Positions 20,101-28,227 are shown, numbered from the stretch's first letter. The stretch: 64,000 nucleotides of DNA from Megalobrama amblycephala (GCF_018812025.1 NC_063051.1:6697896-6761895), one strand, 5' to 3'. Translations and numbers: made by a program. Notes: generated from the letters alone by a model not told the origin.

Positions 20101-20430
20101 GGTTATCTCGTGGTTTTGCAGTAGACTGTTTATTACATAACATATTAATGCTGAAAACGCAGGGGGATAAAAAGAAACATTATTAGGCTTTATTATTATT
20201 ATTATTCAGCAACTCAAATAGGCTACTCACAAAACACAAGTCTAACTACCTCAGAAACATCTGTTTAACAAATTGCTCAGGCTATTTCAATGCGAAAACG
20301 ATGAGTTTAAACTATGAGTTTAAAAACAATCTAAGACAATTCTCAACGGTAAGGAAATCAGCTCACCTTTCTCCATAGACACCAGTGAAAACTGCAGTAG
20401 AAGCAGTGGCCAAGCCTTCACACTTGTCAT
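1010..20430 (-). CDS. CD46/Tecrem-like membrane complement regulator (whole gene, 11 coding steps)
   Basis: Joined exons encode a signal peptide, four CCP (sushi) domains, a Thr/Ala-rich stalk, one transmembrane helix and a short cytoplasmic tail. This is the layout of mammalian CD46 and of the cyprinid regulator Tecrem, cell-surface proteins that limit C3b/C4b deposition on host cells. What is seen: every exon has AG/GT borders, and all junction phases agree, giving 423 residues plus stop when one transmembrane microexon is used. Each CCP has four Cys and a late Trp. CCP2 is split by an intron, as in several mammalian RCA genes. Possible N-glycosylation sites are NYT in CCP3, NRT in CCP4, and NAT and NDT in the stalk. 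The order of domains and the family assignment are firm. Orthology to Tecrem rather than another fish RCA gene is inferred from architecture, and cofactor activity is inferred from the family. Confidence 0.85.
1074..2447. other. Intron sequence, nothing specific seen
   Basis: Part of the 5.1-kb intron between the transmembrane and tail exons. AT-rich, with a short A-run near 1572, a TAG/CAG triplet stretch at about 1997-2026, and no supported exon or complete mobile element before the hAT target site at 2440. Confidence 0.5.
2448..4037. mobile_element. Non-autonomous hAT element with 8-bp target duplication
   Basis: The element starts CAGGGGTCATCAACTATATT and ends in a GGCCCGCGGGCCGCCAGTTG-rich terminus. 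Both ends carry the 'gggccgga..ggcccgcgggcc' style of hAT/Charlie-like termini. It is flanked on both sides by TACTAGAG (2440-2447 and 4038-4045), a perfect 8-bp target duplication of hAT type. No transposase is visible inside. It contains a degenerate TTTAAATTTCGTTTTTTCTT tandem repeat (about 3380-3495) and T-runs. It lies in the intron before the cytoplasmic-tail exon. Confidence 0.75.
3383..3495. repeat. Tandem repeat of about 22 bp inside the hAT element
   Basis: About five imperfect copies of a unit containing TTTAAATTTCGTTTTT. Confidence 0.7.
4046..6209. other. Intron with degraded transposon fragments
   Basis: Contains hAT-like debris such as GCGATATATCACGATAAT near 4102 and a run ending near 5570 with ACCGTCACATGCCTAACC. 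A short inverted repeat lies at 4901-4936. No exon could be supported. Confidence 0.45.
4901..4936. repeat. Perfect 14-bp inverted repeat
   Basis: Arms GCCAATCGTTTACG (4901-4914) and CGTAAACGATTGGC (4923-4936) with an 8-base loop. Probably the internal hairpin of a miniature transposon. Confidence 0.75.
6210..6276 (-). CDS. Complement regulator exon 10: inner half of transmembrane helix and stop-transfer
   Basis: Encodes ASTGATFIAFIICFALWYI followed by KQRG. Joined to the microexon it makes a hydrophobic run of about 26 residues followed by basic residues, a single-pass type I membrane anchor. Two acceptors lie 9 nt apart (TTCTCAG and CCACAG); the upstream one, with the better pyrimidine tract, was chosen. 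The downstream one would start at 6267 and drop three residues. Donor GTGAGT, leaving two bases of a Gly codon. Confidence 0.8.
6338..6742. mobile_element. Miniature DNA element, 'ccccaaacttttgaac' family, copy 1
   Basis: Starts GTTCAAAAGTATGAGGTCAG and ends GACCCCAAACTTTTGAAC, imperfect terminal inverted repeats of about 22 bp. Related copies are at about 19440-19868 and 49540-49893, with fragments at 20857 and 52425. The 3' part of this copy (from 6557) is also repeated at 7566 and 8579 as part of the tandem block. Confidence 0.65.
6827..6850 (-). CDS. Complement regulator exon 9, copy 3 of 3: transmembrane microexon, Gly to Val variant
   Basis: Same 24-nt exon and splice sites, but the codon before the donor is GTC instead of GGC, giving DVVAPIIV. 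It is the copy closest to the inner transmembrane exon. The change removes a small residue from the middle of the helix. Confidence 0.72.
7832..7855 (-). CDS. Complement regulator exon 9, copy 2 of 3: transmembrane microexon
   Basis: Identical to copy 1 in its 24 coding bases and flanking splice sites; encodes DVVAPIIG. It lies in the middle unit of a tandem array of about 1.01 kb. Whether copies are used exclusively, together or not at all cannot be told from the sequence. Confidence 0.72.
8845..8868 (-). CDS. Complement regulator exon 9, copy 1 of 3: transmembrane microexon
   Basis: A 24-nt exon with a CTTTCAG acceptor and a GTAAGC donor, encoding DVVAPIIG when joined. It is the outer half of the membrane helix. 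Phase 1 at both ends, so it can be skipped or repeated without a frameshift. It is the first of three tandem copies met by the transcript. A longer 62-codon open frame here simply reads through the splice sites. Confidence 0.75.
9415..10260. repeat. Inverted minisatellite array (large fold-back)
   Basis: From about 9415 to 9700 the strand carries repeats such as GTCGAGATAAAATGTTGAGA and ATTAAATTACGAGAAAAA. From about 9710 to 10260 the same units occur in reverse complement (TCTCAACATTTTATCTCGAC, TTTTTCTCGTAATTTAA). The switch is near 9705. The whole could fold into a hairpin of several hundred base pairs. The 128-codon basic open frame inside it is a by-product of the repeat. Confidence 0.85.
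10346..10870 (-). mobile_element. 3' end of a Rex1-like LINE (reverse-transcriptase C-terminus and tail)
   Basis: The minus-strand frame 10794-10570 contains HPLKVHFEALPSGRRFRS and FVPEAIRLCN, the C-terminal signature found in fish Rex1/CR1-clade reverse transcriptases. It is followed by GCCCCTTGTGGGATTAATAA and a TTAAC microsatellite (10346-10390), a typical 3' tail. Only the end is present, so it is a 5'-truncated dead copy. The family name is from memory of the signature, not an alignment. Confidence 0.65.
10507..10560. repeat. AT microsatellite
   Basis: ATAT/TATT dinucleotide-rich tract within the LINE tail. Confidence 0.8.
11050..11142 (-). CDS. Complement regulator exon 8: juxtamembrane stalk
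   Basis: Encodes ERILYEPLTPSPSESSFK, then SNDTTTFVKQKSK. It is Ser/Thr/Pro-rich with an NDT sequon and continues the stalk. Acceptor TATTGCAG. The donor used here is GTACAG at the 3' end. A stronger GTGAGT donor at 11106-11101 would give a 36-nt exon (11107-11142) in the same phase, dropping 19 residues. Both versions join to the transmembrane microexon. Confidence 0.75.
11274..11525 (-). CDS. Complement regulator exon 7: Thr/Ala mucin-like stalk
   Basis: In the frame dictated by the CCP4 exon the 252-nt exon reads ASNATNKATTT, then repeats of the octapeptide ATATDTTT with ASAT variants, ending ETTTASATTLSN. This fits the Ser/Thr-rich O-glycosylated stalk of CD46 and CD55. The other two frames give poly-Gln and RHNNS repeats, which look striking but do not fit the splice phases. 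The coding DNA is a 24-bp minisatellite with some 30-bp variants, so allele length is likely to vary in steps of whole residues. Confidence 0.8.
11274..11525 (-). repeat. In-frame minisatellite (24-bp unit) inside the stalk exon
   Basis: On the plus strand the unit is GTTGCTGTTGTTGTGTCTGT plus AGCT, repeated about eight times over roughly 11290-11510, with occasional 6-bp GATGCT insertions. Unit length is a multiple of three, so gains and losses keep the reading frame. Confidence 0.85.
11690..11905 (-). mobile_element. tRNA-derived SINE fragment (3' body)
   Basis: On the minus strand it reads through GAGCAAGGCACCTAACCCCC, a CA/GT run and CCAAGTATGGGACACCATAC-type sequence. The same body sequence is seen in the more complete plus-strand copy at 16690-17060. 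The tRNA-like head is missing or degraded. Confidence 0.65.
11938..12160. repeat. Two tandem copies of a 111-bp unit
   Basis: AAGTATACTTTATGTAGTAA recurs with a 111-bp period; the units differ at about one base. Each unit is rich in AGTATACTT. Confidence 0.85.
12494..14078 (+). mobile_element. Tc1-like transposon, nearly complete, inactivated
   Basis: Terminal inverted repeats of about 200 bp begin CAGGTGCTGGTCATATAATT at 12494 and end with the complementary ATTATATGATCAGCACCTG at 14078, flanked by TA on both sides. The element lies in the intron between the CCP4 and stalk exons, in the orientation opposite to the host gene. It carries one transposase gene that is broken (see next entry). 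Confidence 0.92.
12774..13724 (+). pseudogene. Tc1-family transposase, 316 codons, catalytic Glu lost and C-terminus frameshifted
   Basis: A cut-and-paste transposase of the Tc1/mariner superfamily. An N-terminal paired-like helix-turn-helix DNA-binding region (GKTADLTVVQKTTIDTLHKE, then CSQSSVSKHI) is followed by the DDE catalytic domain. The first Asp is in MFSDESK and the second in FQQDLAPAHSA. The third acidic residue should fall in NPIEN-type sequence, but here the motif reads SPDLNPIGNRWG, with Gly in place of Glu. After ATWALIAP the frame shifts and stops at 13724; the expected tail (CHRLIDSMPRRIAA) is in another frame just downstream. The native start is probably the Met before GKTADL. 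The protein cannot be an active transposase. Confidence 0.9.
14079..14141. repeat. TA microsatellite and T-run at the Tc1 right flank
   Basis: About 23 TA units followed by a T-run directly after the target TA dinucleotide. Confidence 0.85.
14340..14700. mobile_element. Possible solo LTR relic
   Basis: Promoter-like TTTAAGCC (GTATTTAAGCCTTCAG near 14495), a GATTAAAGATTG polyadenylation-like stretch near 14605 and the overall composition resemble a Ty3-type fish LTR. No internal region, primer-binding site or partner LTR was found. Confidence 0.3.
14775..14948 (-). CDS. Complement regulator exon 6: CCP4
   Basis: A full sushi domain from AIECRVPKISLGN to WSALPVCVEG. The four Cys are in EC, FEC, SVC and PVC, and a Trp lies in GGWSALP. 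An NRT glycosylation sequon is in LGNRTEG. Acceptor TTCCCAG and donor GTAAGC, phase 1 at both ends. It is the last globular module; the stalk follows 3.2 kb further along, after an intron that carries a Tc1 element. Confidence 0.88.
15438..16395. mobile_element. TTAA-flanked miniature element, copy 1
   Basis: Begins TTAAAGGTGCCCTAGAATT and ends CTACGGCACCTTTAA, so the TTAAAGGTGCC terminus is inverted at the other end and sits on a TTAA target. Length and content match the copies at 34120 and 62665. The TTAA target and CC/GG-type end suggest piggyBac-driven mobilisation; no transposase is encoded. Includes a 22-bp palindrome at 15610-15631. Confidence 0.8.
16690..17060 (+). mobile_element. tRNA-derived SINE
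   Basis: A degraded tRNA-like head (TGGTCGGACTTGTAACCC, then the B-box-like GGTTCAAGTCT) is followed by a body with GAGCAAGGCACCTAACCCAC, a GT microsatellite, and a tail of CACTTCACTTCACTTTGAC. A 3' fragment of the same family occurs in reverse at 11690-11905. Confidence 0.7.
17918..18124. mobile_element. hAT-type miniature with 8-bp target duplication
   Basis: A 207-bp element with almost perfect terminal inverted repeats of about 40 bp (TAGGGCTGGGCGATATATCG and its complement). It is flanked by GCTATGTG on both sides (17910-17917, 18125-18132). Lies in the intron between CCP3 and CCP4. Confidence 0.9.
18210..18365. repeat. tRNA-like SINE relic
   Basis: Contains GGAAATCAAACCCATGACCT, a reverse B-box-like stretch, and GCTCTACTGCTTGAGCAAC, a reverse A-box-like stretch. 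A similar relic is at about 45030-45110. Not a functional tRNA: no acceptor stem pairing was seen. Confidence 0.45.
18445..18624 (-). CDS. Complement regulator exon 5: CCP3
   Basis: A full sushi domain from ITCDEPIPIEHGKF to PPPECKG. The four Cys are in ITC, YSC, ITC and EC. An NYT N-glycosylation sequon lies in DDNYTLVG. The usual Trp is present in GQYWEY. Phase 1 at both ends, with a TTTCATAG acceptor and a GTTAGT donor. Confidence 0.88.
18840..18910 (-). CDS. Complement regulator exon 4: second half of CCP2
   Basis: Encodes YDLEGSSFRQCLVSGWGGKSKCT, described here by its ends: YDLEG at the start, then the third Cys, the Trp of SGWGG, and the fourth Cys in KSKCT. It completes CCP2. Acceptor CCCAG and donor GTGAGT, with one base left for the next codon. 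Confidence 0.85.
18995..19094 (-). CDS. Complement regulator exon 3: first half of CCP2
   Basis: Encodes KIDCGSPEDSPHMTYS through IKPVCERG, the first two Cys of a sushi domain. It ends with two bases of a Gly codon inside a run of five G (AGG GG, then GTAAG). The split inside the CCP, after the second Cys, is the position seen in CCP2-type modules of mammalian RCA genes. It is too short to show as an open frame alone but joins in phase with exon 4. Confidence 0.85.
19197..19379 (-). CDS. Complement regulator exon 2: CCP1
   Basis: One complete sushi domain, about 60 residues, opening GCPFPDLNGK and closing near GKWSDPELKCK. The four Cys and the Trp before the last Cys are all present. It is bordered by a TTTTGTAG acceptor and a GTAATT donor, phase 1 at both ends, so the domain is a symmetrical module. 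In RCA proteins the N-terminal CCPs usually carry ligand contacts; that role here is inferred. Confidence 0.88.
19440..19868. mobile_element. Miniature DNA element, 'ccccaaacttttgaac' family, copy 2
   Basis: TTCAAAAATTTGGGGTCAGT at the left and a degraded complement at the right. Lies in intron 1 of the complement regulator. Confidence 0.6.
20367..20430 (-). CDS. Complement regulator exon 1: start codon and signal peptide
   Basis: The ATG at 20430-20428 opens 21 codons beginning MTSVKAW, followed by the hydrophobic run PLLLLQFSLVS. This is a typical cleavable signal peptide. The exon ends after one base of the next codon at a GTGAGC donor, phase-compatible with the CCP1 exon. The start was chosen because it is the only ATG giving a signal peptide in frame. 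Confidence 0.85.
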
Positions 20431-21880
20431 CGTCACTTAAATAGATTTTCTTGTTTAAACAGTAAACACTTGTCGTGAATATAGCTACAGCTGACAGGAA
20501 ATTTAACGGGCTGAAGGCACTCAGATGAAATAACAGAAAAGCACTACACGAACAAAGATATTCCCGATAATAAGTTAAGTGGTCTCGCCGGAGAATGAAA
20601 TAAAACAGTTAACAAATAAAAGGAAAGGGCGTTTCATAGATTCGCGTGTACGACTAAACATGTAAAGGGAACCTTCACTCATATTAGAAGAAAACACGCC
20701 CATTCCGTGACGTCACTCCTCTCACCAAAATCGCCTGCCCTGAGATTAAACACTGTCAAAATATGATTCAAGTAAATTGACTGTGTTTATAACAAGTATT
20801 TATTTTTTGACAGTATGATATATTGGTCTTATTTGCCAACTTATTTAAGATAAGTTCAAAAGTTTGGGTCAGTAATATTTTTTTTTAAAGAAATTAATGC
20901 TTTTATTCAGCAAGGACGCATTAAATTGATCAAAAGTGAAGTAAAGACATTTAGAATGTTGCAAAAAAAAAAAAAAAAAAAAAAACTATTTCAAATAAAT
21001 GCTGTTCTTTATATACATCAAAGAACATTAAAAATAAACTTGGATCTGGGTATTCATATAAACAGAAAACATGCATGCACAGTATACATATATACTACCA
21101 CATACTAGAGAAAGAGTAGTAGTATTTGCTACATTGTGTATGACTCTGGTATGTAAAACATGACAAAAACTTTTCCAAAAGCTGTGCATGATTAAGATCA
21201 TTCAATATACAACAAATAATTGAATGCTGTTGCTATAGAGTGCATGTACTTGAATAACAAAAGTGTAAAAACATCAATTGAATCCAGTCTGGCGAGGTCT
21301 TGAAGGCAGTCTCCGCTTTCCATCTTCAGCTTGAACTGGAATGTGTGAGTCAGTGTAAGGGTGTTCCCTAACAAGAGTGTTCCACCTCAAGCTTGAATTT
21401 GATTATGTATGACAGTGCCTATAGTTACAGTGGTGTTTTCCTCCTCTGTCCATTATGGCAATTATTACCATATGTCTAATTGTTAATATCAGCTTTAGCC
21501 TTTATTTTATACTTTTTTTTTGTTTTGTTTTTACATGCTGTGCTTGGTGACGCATGGTTAACTTCATTGTGTGTATTTCCATAGAAACCGTGGTTTTGAT
21601 TGCTATAGTAACTGTGTTTAGCCACAAAAGAGTTTAATGACTCAAACAGGGAACCCGGACACAGTTGAACAGCTGCTGACCCTTCGGAAAAAAACACATC
21701 GATATTAATGTAATTTTCCAGAAAGTCAAAGTACAATAAATTTAGATGAAACTGTGAAGCACGCCCATGTTTACAAGATAGTTTCAGTGAATTCATCAGT
21801 ATTTTCTTAATGAATGACCTTTATAAAATCAACTCTTTTCCCTCAATGACTATATGAAATGGTCAGAAAAAAAGTGTTAG
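20431..21880. other. Upstream flank of the complement regulator
   Basis: Should contain the minus-strand promoter and 5' UTR, but no clear TATA box was identified. A fragment of the 'ccccaaacttttgaac' family lies at about 20857-21010, with an A-run at 20963-20985. No gene is supported. Confidence 0.4.
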
Positions 21881-21939
21881 ACATATAAAACTGACTCCAA
21901 ACATGCTCTCAGTGCTTATCTCATAAGCACGCACCCCAC

Positions 21940-22043
21940 CCATTTTGCCCCCATCTGAGCAGGGAGATAATACCTCATTCTGCCTTATTTATAGCAGAAC
22001 CTGGTCTGCTTCTCATCAGCTTGTCCACTGCAATTAAGGTTCA
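21940..22043 (+). promoter_or_regulatory. Promoter-like segment with TATA element and possible leader exon
   Basis: A C-rich stretch (CACCCCACCCATTTTGCCCC) is followed by TATTTATAG at about 21986, then a plausible start region about 30 bp later (TTCTCATCAGCTTGTCCACT) and a good donor (CAAA then GTGAGT) at about 22043. No downstream coding exons on the plus strand could be recognised before 31 kb. It could be a tissue-restricted noncoding transcript, a relic, or chance. Confidence 0.3.
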
Positions 22044-22334
22044 AAGTGAGTCAAGTTCTAAAATGGCAAGTGGTTAGTTGTTCTTTCCACCGTGTCCTGA
22101 ACACTGTAAAACTTGGTTAACAGTAAGGAAAAACTGCTAGATATAACATTACATTTAATGTAATTTTACACTTAAATTTACCGTTTTTGGAAGTAAAAAA
22201 GAACAAATCATCTTATAATTTACAGTGAAAAGCCATAAATTAACATTCTCAGAATTCCTAGTGAGACACTTCACATTTGATGGTTTTTCATTTTTAATAA
22301 TTATGTTTCTTCTTAGTTTTTTTGTTATGTACAT

Positions 22335-22870
22335 TAGGGTTTTGTTACATCTGTCACGCCCTGTGATGTATTGTTATGTGGTGATCTCCCTATGTATTTG
22401 TGCTCTGCTGCTCTGACAGGTGATGACTGCACACACCTGCACCCTGTTTGCTGGTTATCAACTAGCACTGCATCCAGTGAATCCTGCAGGAAAAAGGCCA
22501 GCAATATAAACAGCACATCAAGCAGTGATTTGGAGGTTTCTCTCCCCATGTGGACTCCTCCTTTTCTGCCCCTGACAGTATGCCACCTGTTGCTTTTCTT
22601 TGTTTTACTTTGATATTAATCCGTTGATATTGAGTGTTTGTTGAACTGAAAATGTGCTTTGGTATAGCTTATACCTTTTGCTGACAGTTCAATTTGTTAA
22701 GTATTTTCTGTTTTTTGAACTGTTTGGAAACTTGTACGGAGGTGGGTGCTATTTTCTTTGGATTTCCTGTTTTTCAATTGTTTTTCTTTGTGAGACAGGA
22801 ACCTTTTTTTCTGGCCTTGCTCCCTGCTGAAGCTTTTGTGTTTCACTTCAATTTTCTGTTTCAATAAATA
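22335..22870. mobile_element. Possible LTR-like or other transposon relic
   Basis: Begins TGTCACGCCCTGTGATG and has a composition like fish LTRs (TTTGTTTTACTTTGATATTA, TTTCAATAAATAATG near the end). No coding part or matching second LTR is present. Confidence 0.3.
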
Positions 22871-22872
22871 AT

Positions 22873-23404
22873 GTTTCAGTTAGTTCACCCAAAAATGAAA
22901 ATCCTGTCATTAATTACTCACCCTCATGTCGTTCCACACCTGTAAGACCTTTGTGCATCTTCGGAACACAAATTAAGATATTATTGATAAAATCCGATGG
23001 CTCAGTGAGGCCTGCATTGCCAGCAAGACAATTAACACTTTCAGATGCCCAGAAAGCTACTAAAGACATATTTAAAACAGTTCCGAAACGCTCCAAACCA
23101 CTGATTCGAAACAAAAGATTCGTAAAGCTTCGAAGCAGTGTTGTGTTTTTTTGTACACACAAAGTATTCTCGTCGCTTCATGACATTGAGGTTGAATCAC
23201 TGTAGTCACATGAACTGTTTTAAATATGTCTTTAGTAGCTTTCTGGGCATCTGAAAATGTTAATTATCCTGCTGTCAATGCAGGCCTCACTGAGCCATCA
23301 GATTTTATCAAAAATATCTTGAACGAAGGTCTTACGGGTGTAGAAAGACATGAGGGTGAGTAATTAATGACAGAATTTTCATTTTTGGGTGAACTAACCC
23401 TTTC
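22873..23404. mobile_element. Fold-back miniature element 1
   Basis: The left arm starts GTTAGTTCACCCAAAAATGA and the right arm ends CATTTTTGGGTGAACTAACC. The arms are inverted copies over roughly 200 bp (ACTCACCCTCATG against CATGAGGGTGAGT). No open frame of note. Confidence 0.8.
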
Positions 23405-23996
23405 ATTTTGATTTTTGGTGAAGTTGCAAATTGCAATGCTGCGGTGACCAACATAGGACAAAGATGTCATCATCTGAGAGTAACAAGTCAAGCAAACATG
23501 CTCTGTAGAGCAGTTTGTCCATTAAGGGCTACTGTAGAACCATGTCAGTGCAAAATGGTGACTTAACATGTAAGGGGACTCGTGGTGTCTGTATATAGAA
23601 ATGGCTCATTCTTACAGTTCATTATGTAAGGTCTTTATACACCACTGAAAACATAGTTATGTATTATATTGAATTTCTGTCAATAGATCCTCCTAATGTA
23701 CACATTGCGCATTTAGAGTGTTTATGTGTTACAATTTTGCATGACTCCCTAAAAAAGTAAATAGTAATTGTTACTTAGTTACTTTTTATGGAAAATAATG
23801 TTACGTTATACTTTTGTGTTACTTTTTCTCACCTGTGGTGGGCTTGCTTGTTATTTAATAACAGTTATTTAATAACTGTAAAAAAAGAAAGCAAATGTAA
23901 AGACCCTTTCACACCAAAATTGAAATGAATAAGGAATGCAAAGTGAGATTAAACACATAAAGAGTATTTGTGTAATTTAACACTTAAAGTGTTGAA

Positions 23997-24779
23997 TGAA
24001 AAAATGAAAATTCTGTCATTTATTACTTACCCTCATGCCGTTCCACACACGTAAGACCTTCGTTAATCTTCAGAACACAAATTAAGATATTTTAGTTGAA
24101 ATCCGATGGCTCCGTGAGGCCTCCATAGGGAGCAATGGACACTTCCTCTCTTAAGATCCATAAAGGTAGCCTACTAAAAACATATTTAAATCGGTTCATG
24201 TGAGTACAGTGGTTCAATATTAATATTATAAAGCGACGAGAGTATTTTTGGAGCGCCAAAAAAGCAAAATAACGACTTATTTAGTGATGGTCAATTTCAA
24301 AACACTGCTTCATGAAGCATCGGAGCATAAATGAATCAGTGTTTCGAATCATGATTCAGATCGCGTGTCAAACTGCCAACGGCTGAAATCACGTTACTTT
24401 GGCGTTCCGAACAGCAGATTCGACACACTGATTCATCTGTGCCCCGATGCTTCCTGAAGCATTGTTTTGAAATCGGCCATCACTAAATAAGTAGTTATTT
24501 TGTTTTTTTGGCGTTCCAAAAATATTCTTGTTGCTTTATAATATTAATATTGAACCACTGTACTCACATGAACCGATTTAAATATGTCTTTAGTACCTTT
24601 ATGGATCTTGAGAGAGGAAGTGTCATTGCTCCCTATATGCCGGCCTCACGGAGCCATCGGATTTCAACTAAAATATCTTAATTTGTGTTCTGAAGATTAA
24701 CGAAAGTCATTACGGGTGTGGAACGGCATGAGGGTAAGTAATAAATGACAGAATTTAGATTTTGAGTGAACTAACCTTT
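23997..24779. mobile_element. Fold-back miniature element 2, long arms
   Basis: Same family as the preceding element. Left AATTCTGTCATTTATTACTT is mirrored by right AAGTAATAAATGACAGAATT, and pairing continues for about 350 bp to a centre near 24390. Confidence 0.8.
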
Positions 24780-26259
24780 TAAATAATGCAGGTTTGCATA
24801 ATATTCAGAGTTTGCATTTCACTGTTTTTATTCATTTTGGAATACTTAATCTGTTTTTGTGCAAGTGAGATGAGTAAATGCATGTTCACATTTAGTCTAG
24901 AACTACAATAACCATCATGTCAGCAGGTTCACACAGCGCATACAACACTTACTTACTTCCTGATGGGAACAGGAGAGGTGCCAGTCAATAAATGGGAAAA
25001 CAAAGTAACTTGCTTTACGAATTTGGAAAAAGTAACTCAGAGGGGGGGGGGGGGGGGGGGATCGAATTACTTATAATGCGTTACCCCCAACAACACTGGT
25101 TGCTATGATGGTGTTTACCTCAGCTTGTGGAAAAGCTAATGATGAAACTGATGGAAATCACTAGTGATGCAATTTGATTCATCATGTGTCTTCTTTTTAA
25201 AAAACCCGGTGTTATGAAGATTGTCAGTATATGTTAAAGATACAAAACAGATTTTAGTAGCAGCTTGGTCTTGCTAATTCAGCTGAAAAAAAGTGCTGTT
25301 GGATTTAGCCTACCTGCTTAACATGATTGTGTGTGTGTGTGTGTGTGTGTGTGTATTACAGTTTTAAACTGTAAAATTTACAGGTTGTAAAGCCGTGTAA
25401 TCTTGAATTATAATTGTATTATTTTAAAATGTCTATTCATTCAAGTGTGTAAACCTGTGTTATTATACCATACAAGCATTAGTGACCTATTTTACTGGAA
25501 ATGACTCGTTAGTGACACCTTGTGGTAGTGCTCAGAATCCGTAAGGACTGCGTGTTAAATAATCCTAATATATTTCACCTGTCAGACATTTATTATCCAT
25601 TCTCACCACTGCTTCAGTGGTTTGCAATACATTTATCTGCTCTTTTATATCTCTGCTACCGCCTAAAATACCTCCTCCAGTCTCTACGGTACTGAGTACT
25701 TTACACATCGCTGAGCAATCATGAAATGATACAGCAGTGTTCTGCTTAACTCAGCAGAACAAATGCCGCTTAGACTGGCATATTTCTTTACTGTAAGCCA
25801 TAAAGTAGACTACATTTTGCGTGTGACAGGCCATAGGTTTTATCATCTAGACAATGCTGTAGGCGTGACAGACCGGGATAAGACTTTCTGTAGACAACTT
25901 GAGTTAAGATAATAATGTCACGGTCACAGTCATTGTATTTTCTTTTTCAAATCGTATGGCTTCAAGTCATCTTAAAATAATGAAATTAGTCAAACATATG
26001 TTTTATCTGTGCGCGTTCGGCTTTGTCACACTGCCTTTTCTTTTCCAAAAGTCAGCAGAAAAATGTCTTAATTAAAATATAGCTAATGTTAAATATTGAA
26101 ACGATATAACAATTAAGAAATAATTCACATACGCTGATAACATCATTATTCTGAAACGGCAAGGCACAAAATTGTGATTTTGCCAGAAGCTCTCAATAAA
26201 GTTTAAAATAAGAATATTTGTCTTACACAAACCTTTATTAACACAAGGCCTTTATTAAC
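24780..26259. other. Intergenic, nothing coding seen
   Basis: Holds a G-run of about 20 at 25041-25060 and a GT microsatellite at 25328-25354. No conserved domain or exon could be supported. Confidence 0.45.
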
Positions 26260-26465
26260 CCCCTGGAGCCGTGTGGATTCATTTTTTTATGGATGGACGC
26301 ATTTTTGTCTTCAAAATCTGGAAAACCATTCACAACCATTATAAACCTTGAAGGAGCCAGGATATTTTTAAATATATCTCCGATTGTGTTCGTCTTTATA
26401 TAAGATATATGGCTTGAGGGTGAATAAATCATGGGATAATTTTAATTTTTGAGTGAACTATCCCT
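26260..26465. mobile_element. Partial fold-back family element (one arm)
   Basis: The right part, GGGTGAATAAATCATGGGAT to GAGTGAACTATCCCTTTA, matches the outer arm of the fold-back elements at 22.9 and 24.0 kb. It abuts the next TTAA element. Confidence 0.5.
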
Positions 26466-27125
26466 TTAAAGGTGCAGTAAGCAATTTCTGAGAAACGCTG
26501 TTGAAGAATCAAATCAACACCTTAACAATCAATTGTGTGAATTCCCAGATGTCTACTCTCTCTCTCTTTTTCTGTGCGTTATGAAAAAATATTGTGTTTG
26601 TACATAGTCCAAAGTGCATCCATCCACCAAGAACTCTTGTAGCCAATCAGCAGGCTTATATCATAAGATAGGGGAGGAGAGTAAGCAAGGGTGGGATATT
26701 TTGTAGAAAGACTGAAGAGATGGCTGGGATATTACCAAAGTGGAAAAGGTCAGAGGAATATAATTGGAAAAAGAAGGGTTACGATCAGGCAAGAGCTAGA
26801 ACCCATGTTAATTTTGGAAAAGCTTTCCAGCTCTGTTAGAGAGTGGGAAGGCCTGAAAACGGACATTGAGGTTGCTTTGTTTCTGCTCGAAATGTGAGTA
26901 ACATTGGTTTTTGCTGTTTTACAGAACAAAGATGCTGTATGCTGCTGTTGTTGTTGTTGTATCACAGCAGATTCATCCATACTTGCGGAGAGTCTGATGC
27001 GTCAGCTGTTCGTTAATTTGGGGGGCGGAGCAATGAAGTGTGTTTCTGTTGGGTAGGGGTGTGTTTGTTTGGGTGCCGATTTCAAATAACAACAGTTTCT
27101 CAGAAATCGCTTACTGCACCTTTAT
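26466..27125. mobile_element. Miniature element with 'ttaaaggtgcagtaagc' ends
   Basis: Left TTAAAGGTGCAGTAAGCAAT and right CGCTTACTGCACCTTTAT are inverted copies of about 30 bp (…TTTCTGAGAAAC / GTTTCTCAGAAA). A relative lies at 55236-55858 in the magi3 gene. Confidence 0.8.
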
Positions 27126-28227
27126 AAGACTATAACAAATACTATAGAAACTCATTTGACTTTTGATTGAATTGATTTGATTTGGCATAAAACTTTACAT
27201 GACCAGAACACCAGGATATGATTTTATTTTCTTTGCACTGACTTTAAATATTCCCCCCATATTACTTAGAAAAATAACGGAACAAATTTACATATTTCTA
27301 TTCTTTGTTCTGAGAGAGCACTCAGCTATTTTTTTATAAAGGTGCTGTACAATATTTAAACATTTACATGAATCAGACCACATTATATTGAGACCATATG
27401 TATTTAGTCTAATATGAGGTGATTCTAGGCCCCACTTAAATATGAACACTGAGATGAGTTATGTACAGCAGATGCTAACATTACTGGCATATGCACAAAA
27501 ACACAATGTAACACCACCAAAACTTATCGTGAACAATAATCTTGTCTTTGTAATTAGTTTGCGTTCTCATCATCATTTATATCAAAGCTGCGTGCCACAC
27601 AGCTGTTAGTTACATATCCAAACCCTGAGGTCATAATCGCTTTACACACAACATATGGAATGGCCACCAGTCCTTTGGTATTGATAGATCATGTAATTTC
27701 CTATGAACTCACACCTTACACGTTTATCTTGGCCACATTTCAGACCTCAAAACCCTAATAAATCAGCCCTTTCAGAAACCTCCCACAACTGACCATGTGA
27801 TGCAAGCATGGACAAAATTAGCTGATGATCATCAAATAGATAATTAGAAGACATTATACCCGCAACAATCCTATTTTTAGGTGGGATCATTTTTTTCCCT
27901 GCTTCATAGACAGCGAATCTTTTCACATTAGGGTGAATCTCACAAAAAAAAACATGTCTGGGTCATATTTCACCTCCAAATCAAAAGAGAAAAAAAACTT
28001 AATTTGCATAAAATCACTGAAGCCTAATGAAGCCTGTTCTTAGGATTTGTTGCAATGTGTCTTTACTTGCATAAAATTTAAGCAGATTTATCCCCTAAAA
28101 AATTCTCTGTAATTGATCCATACAGTTTGATTTTGACTGCAGTGATATTTATTATATCCTTATTATTTAGTGTAATATTAAAAGTATTTATTTTAATATT
28201 AATTCTAATTTAATATACACACACAAT

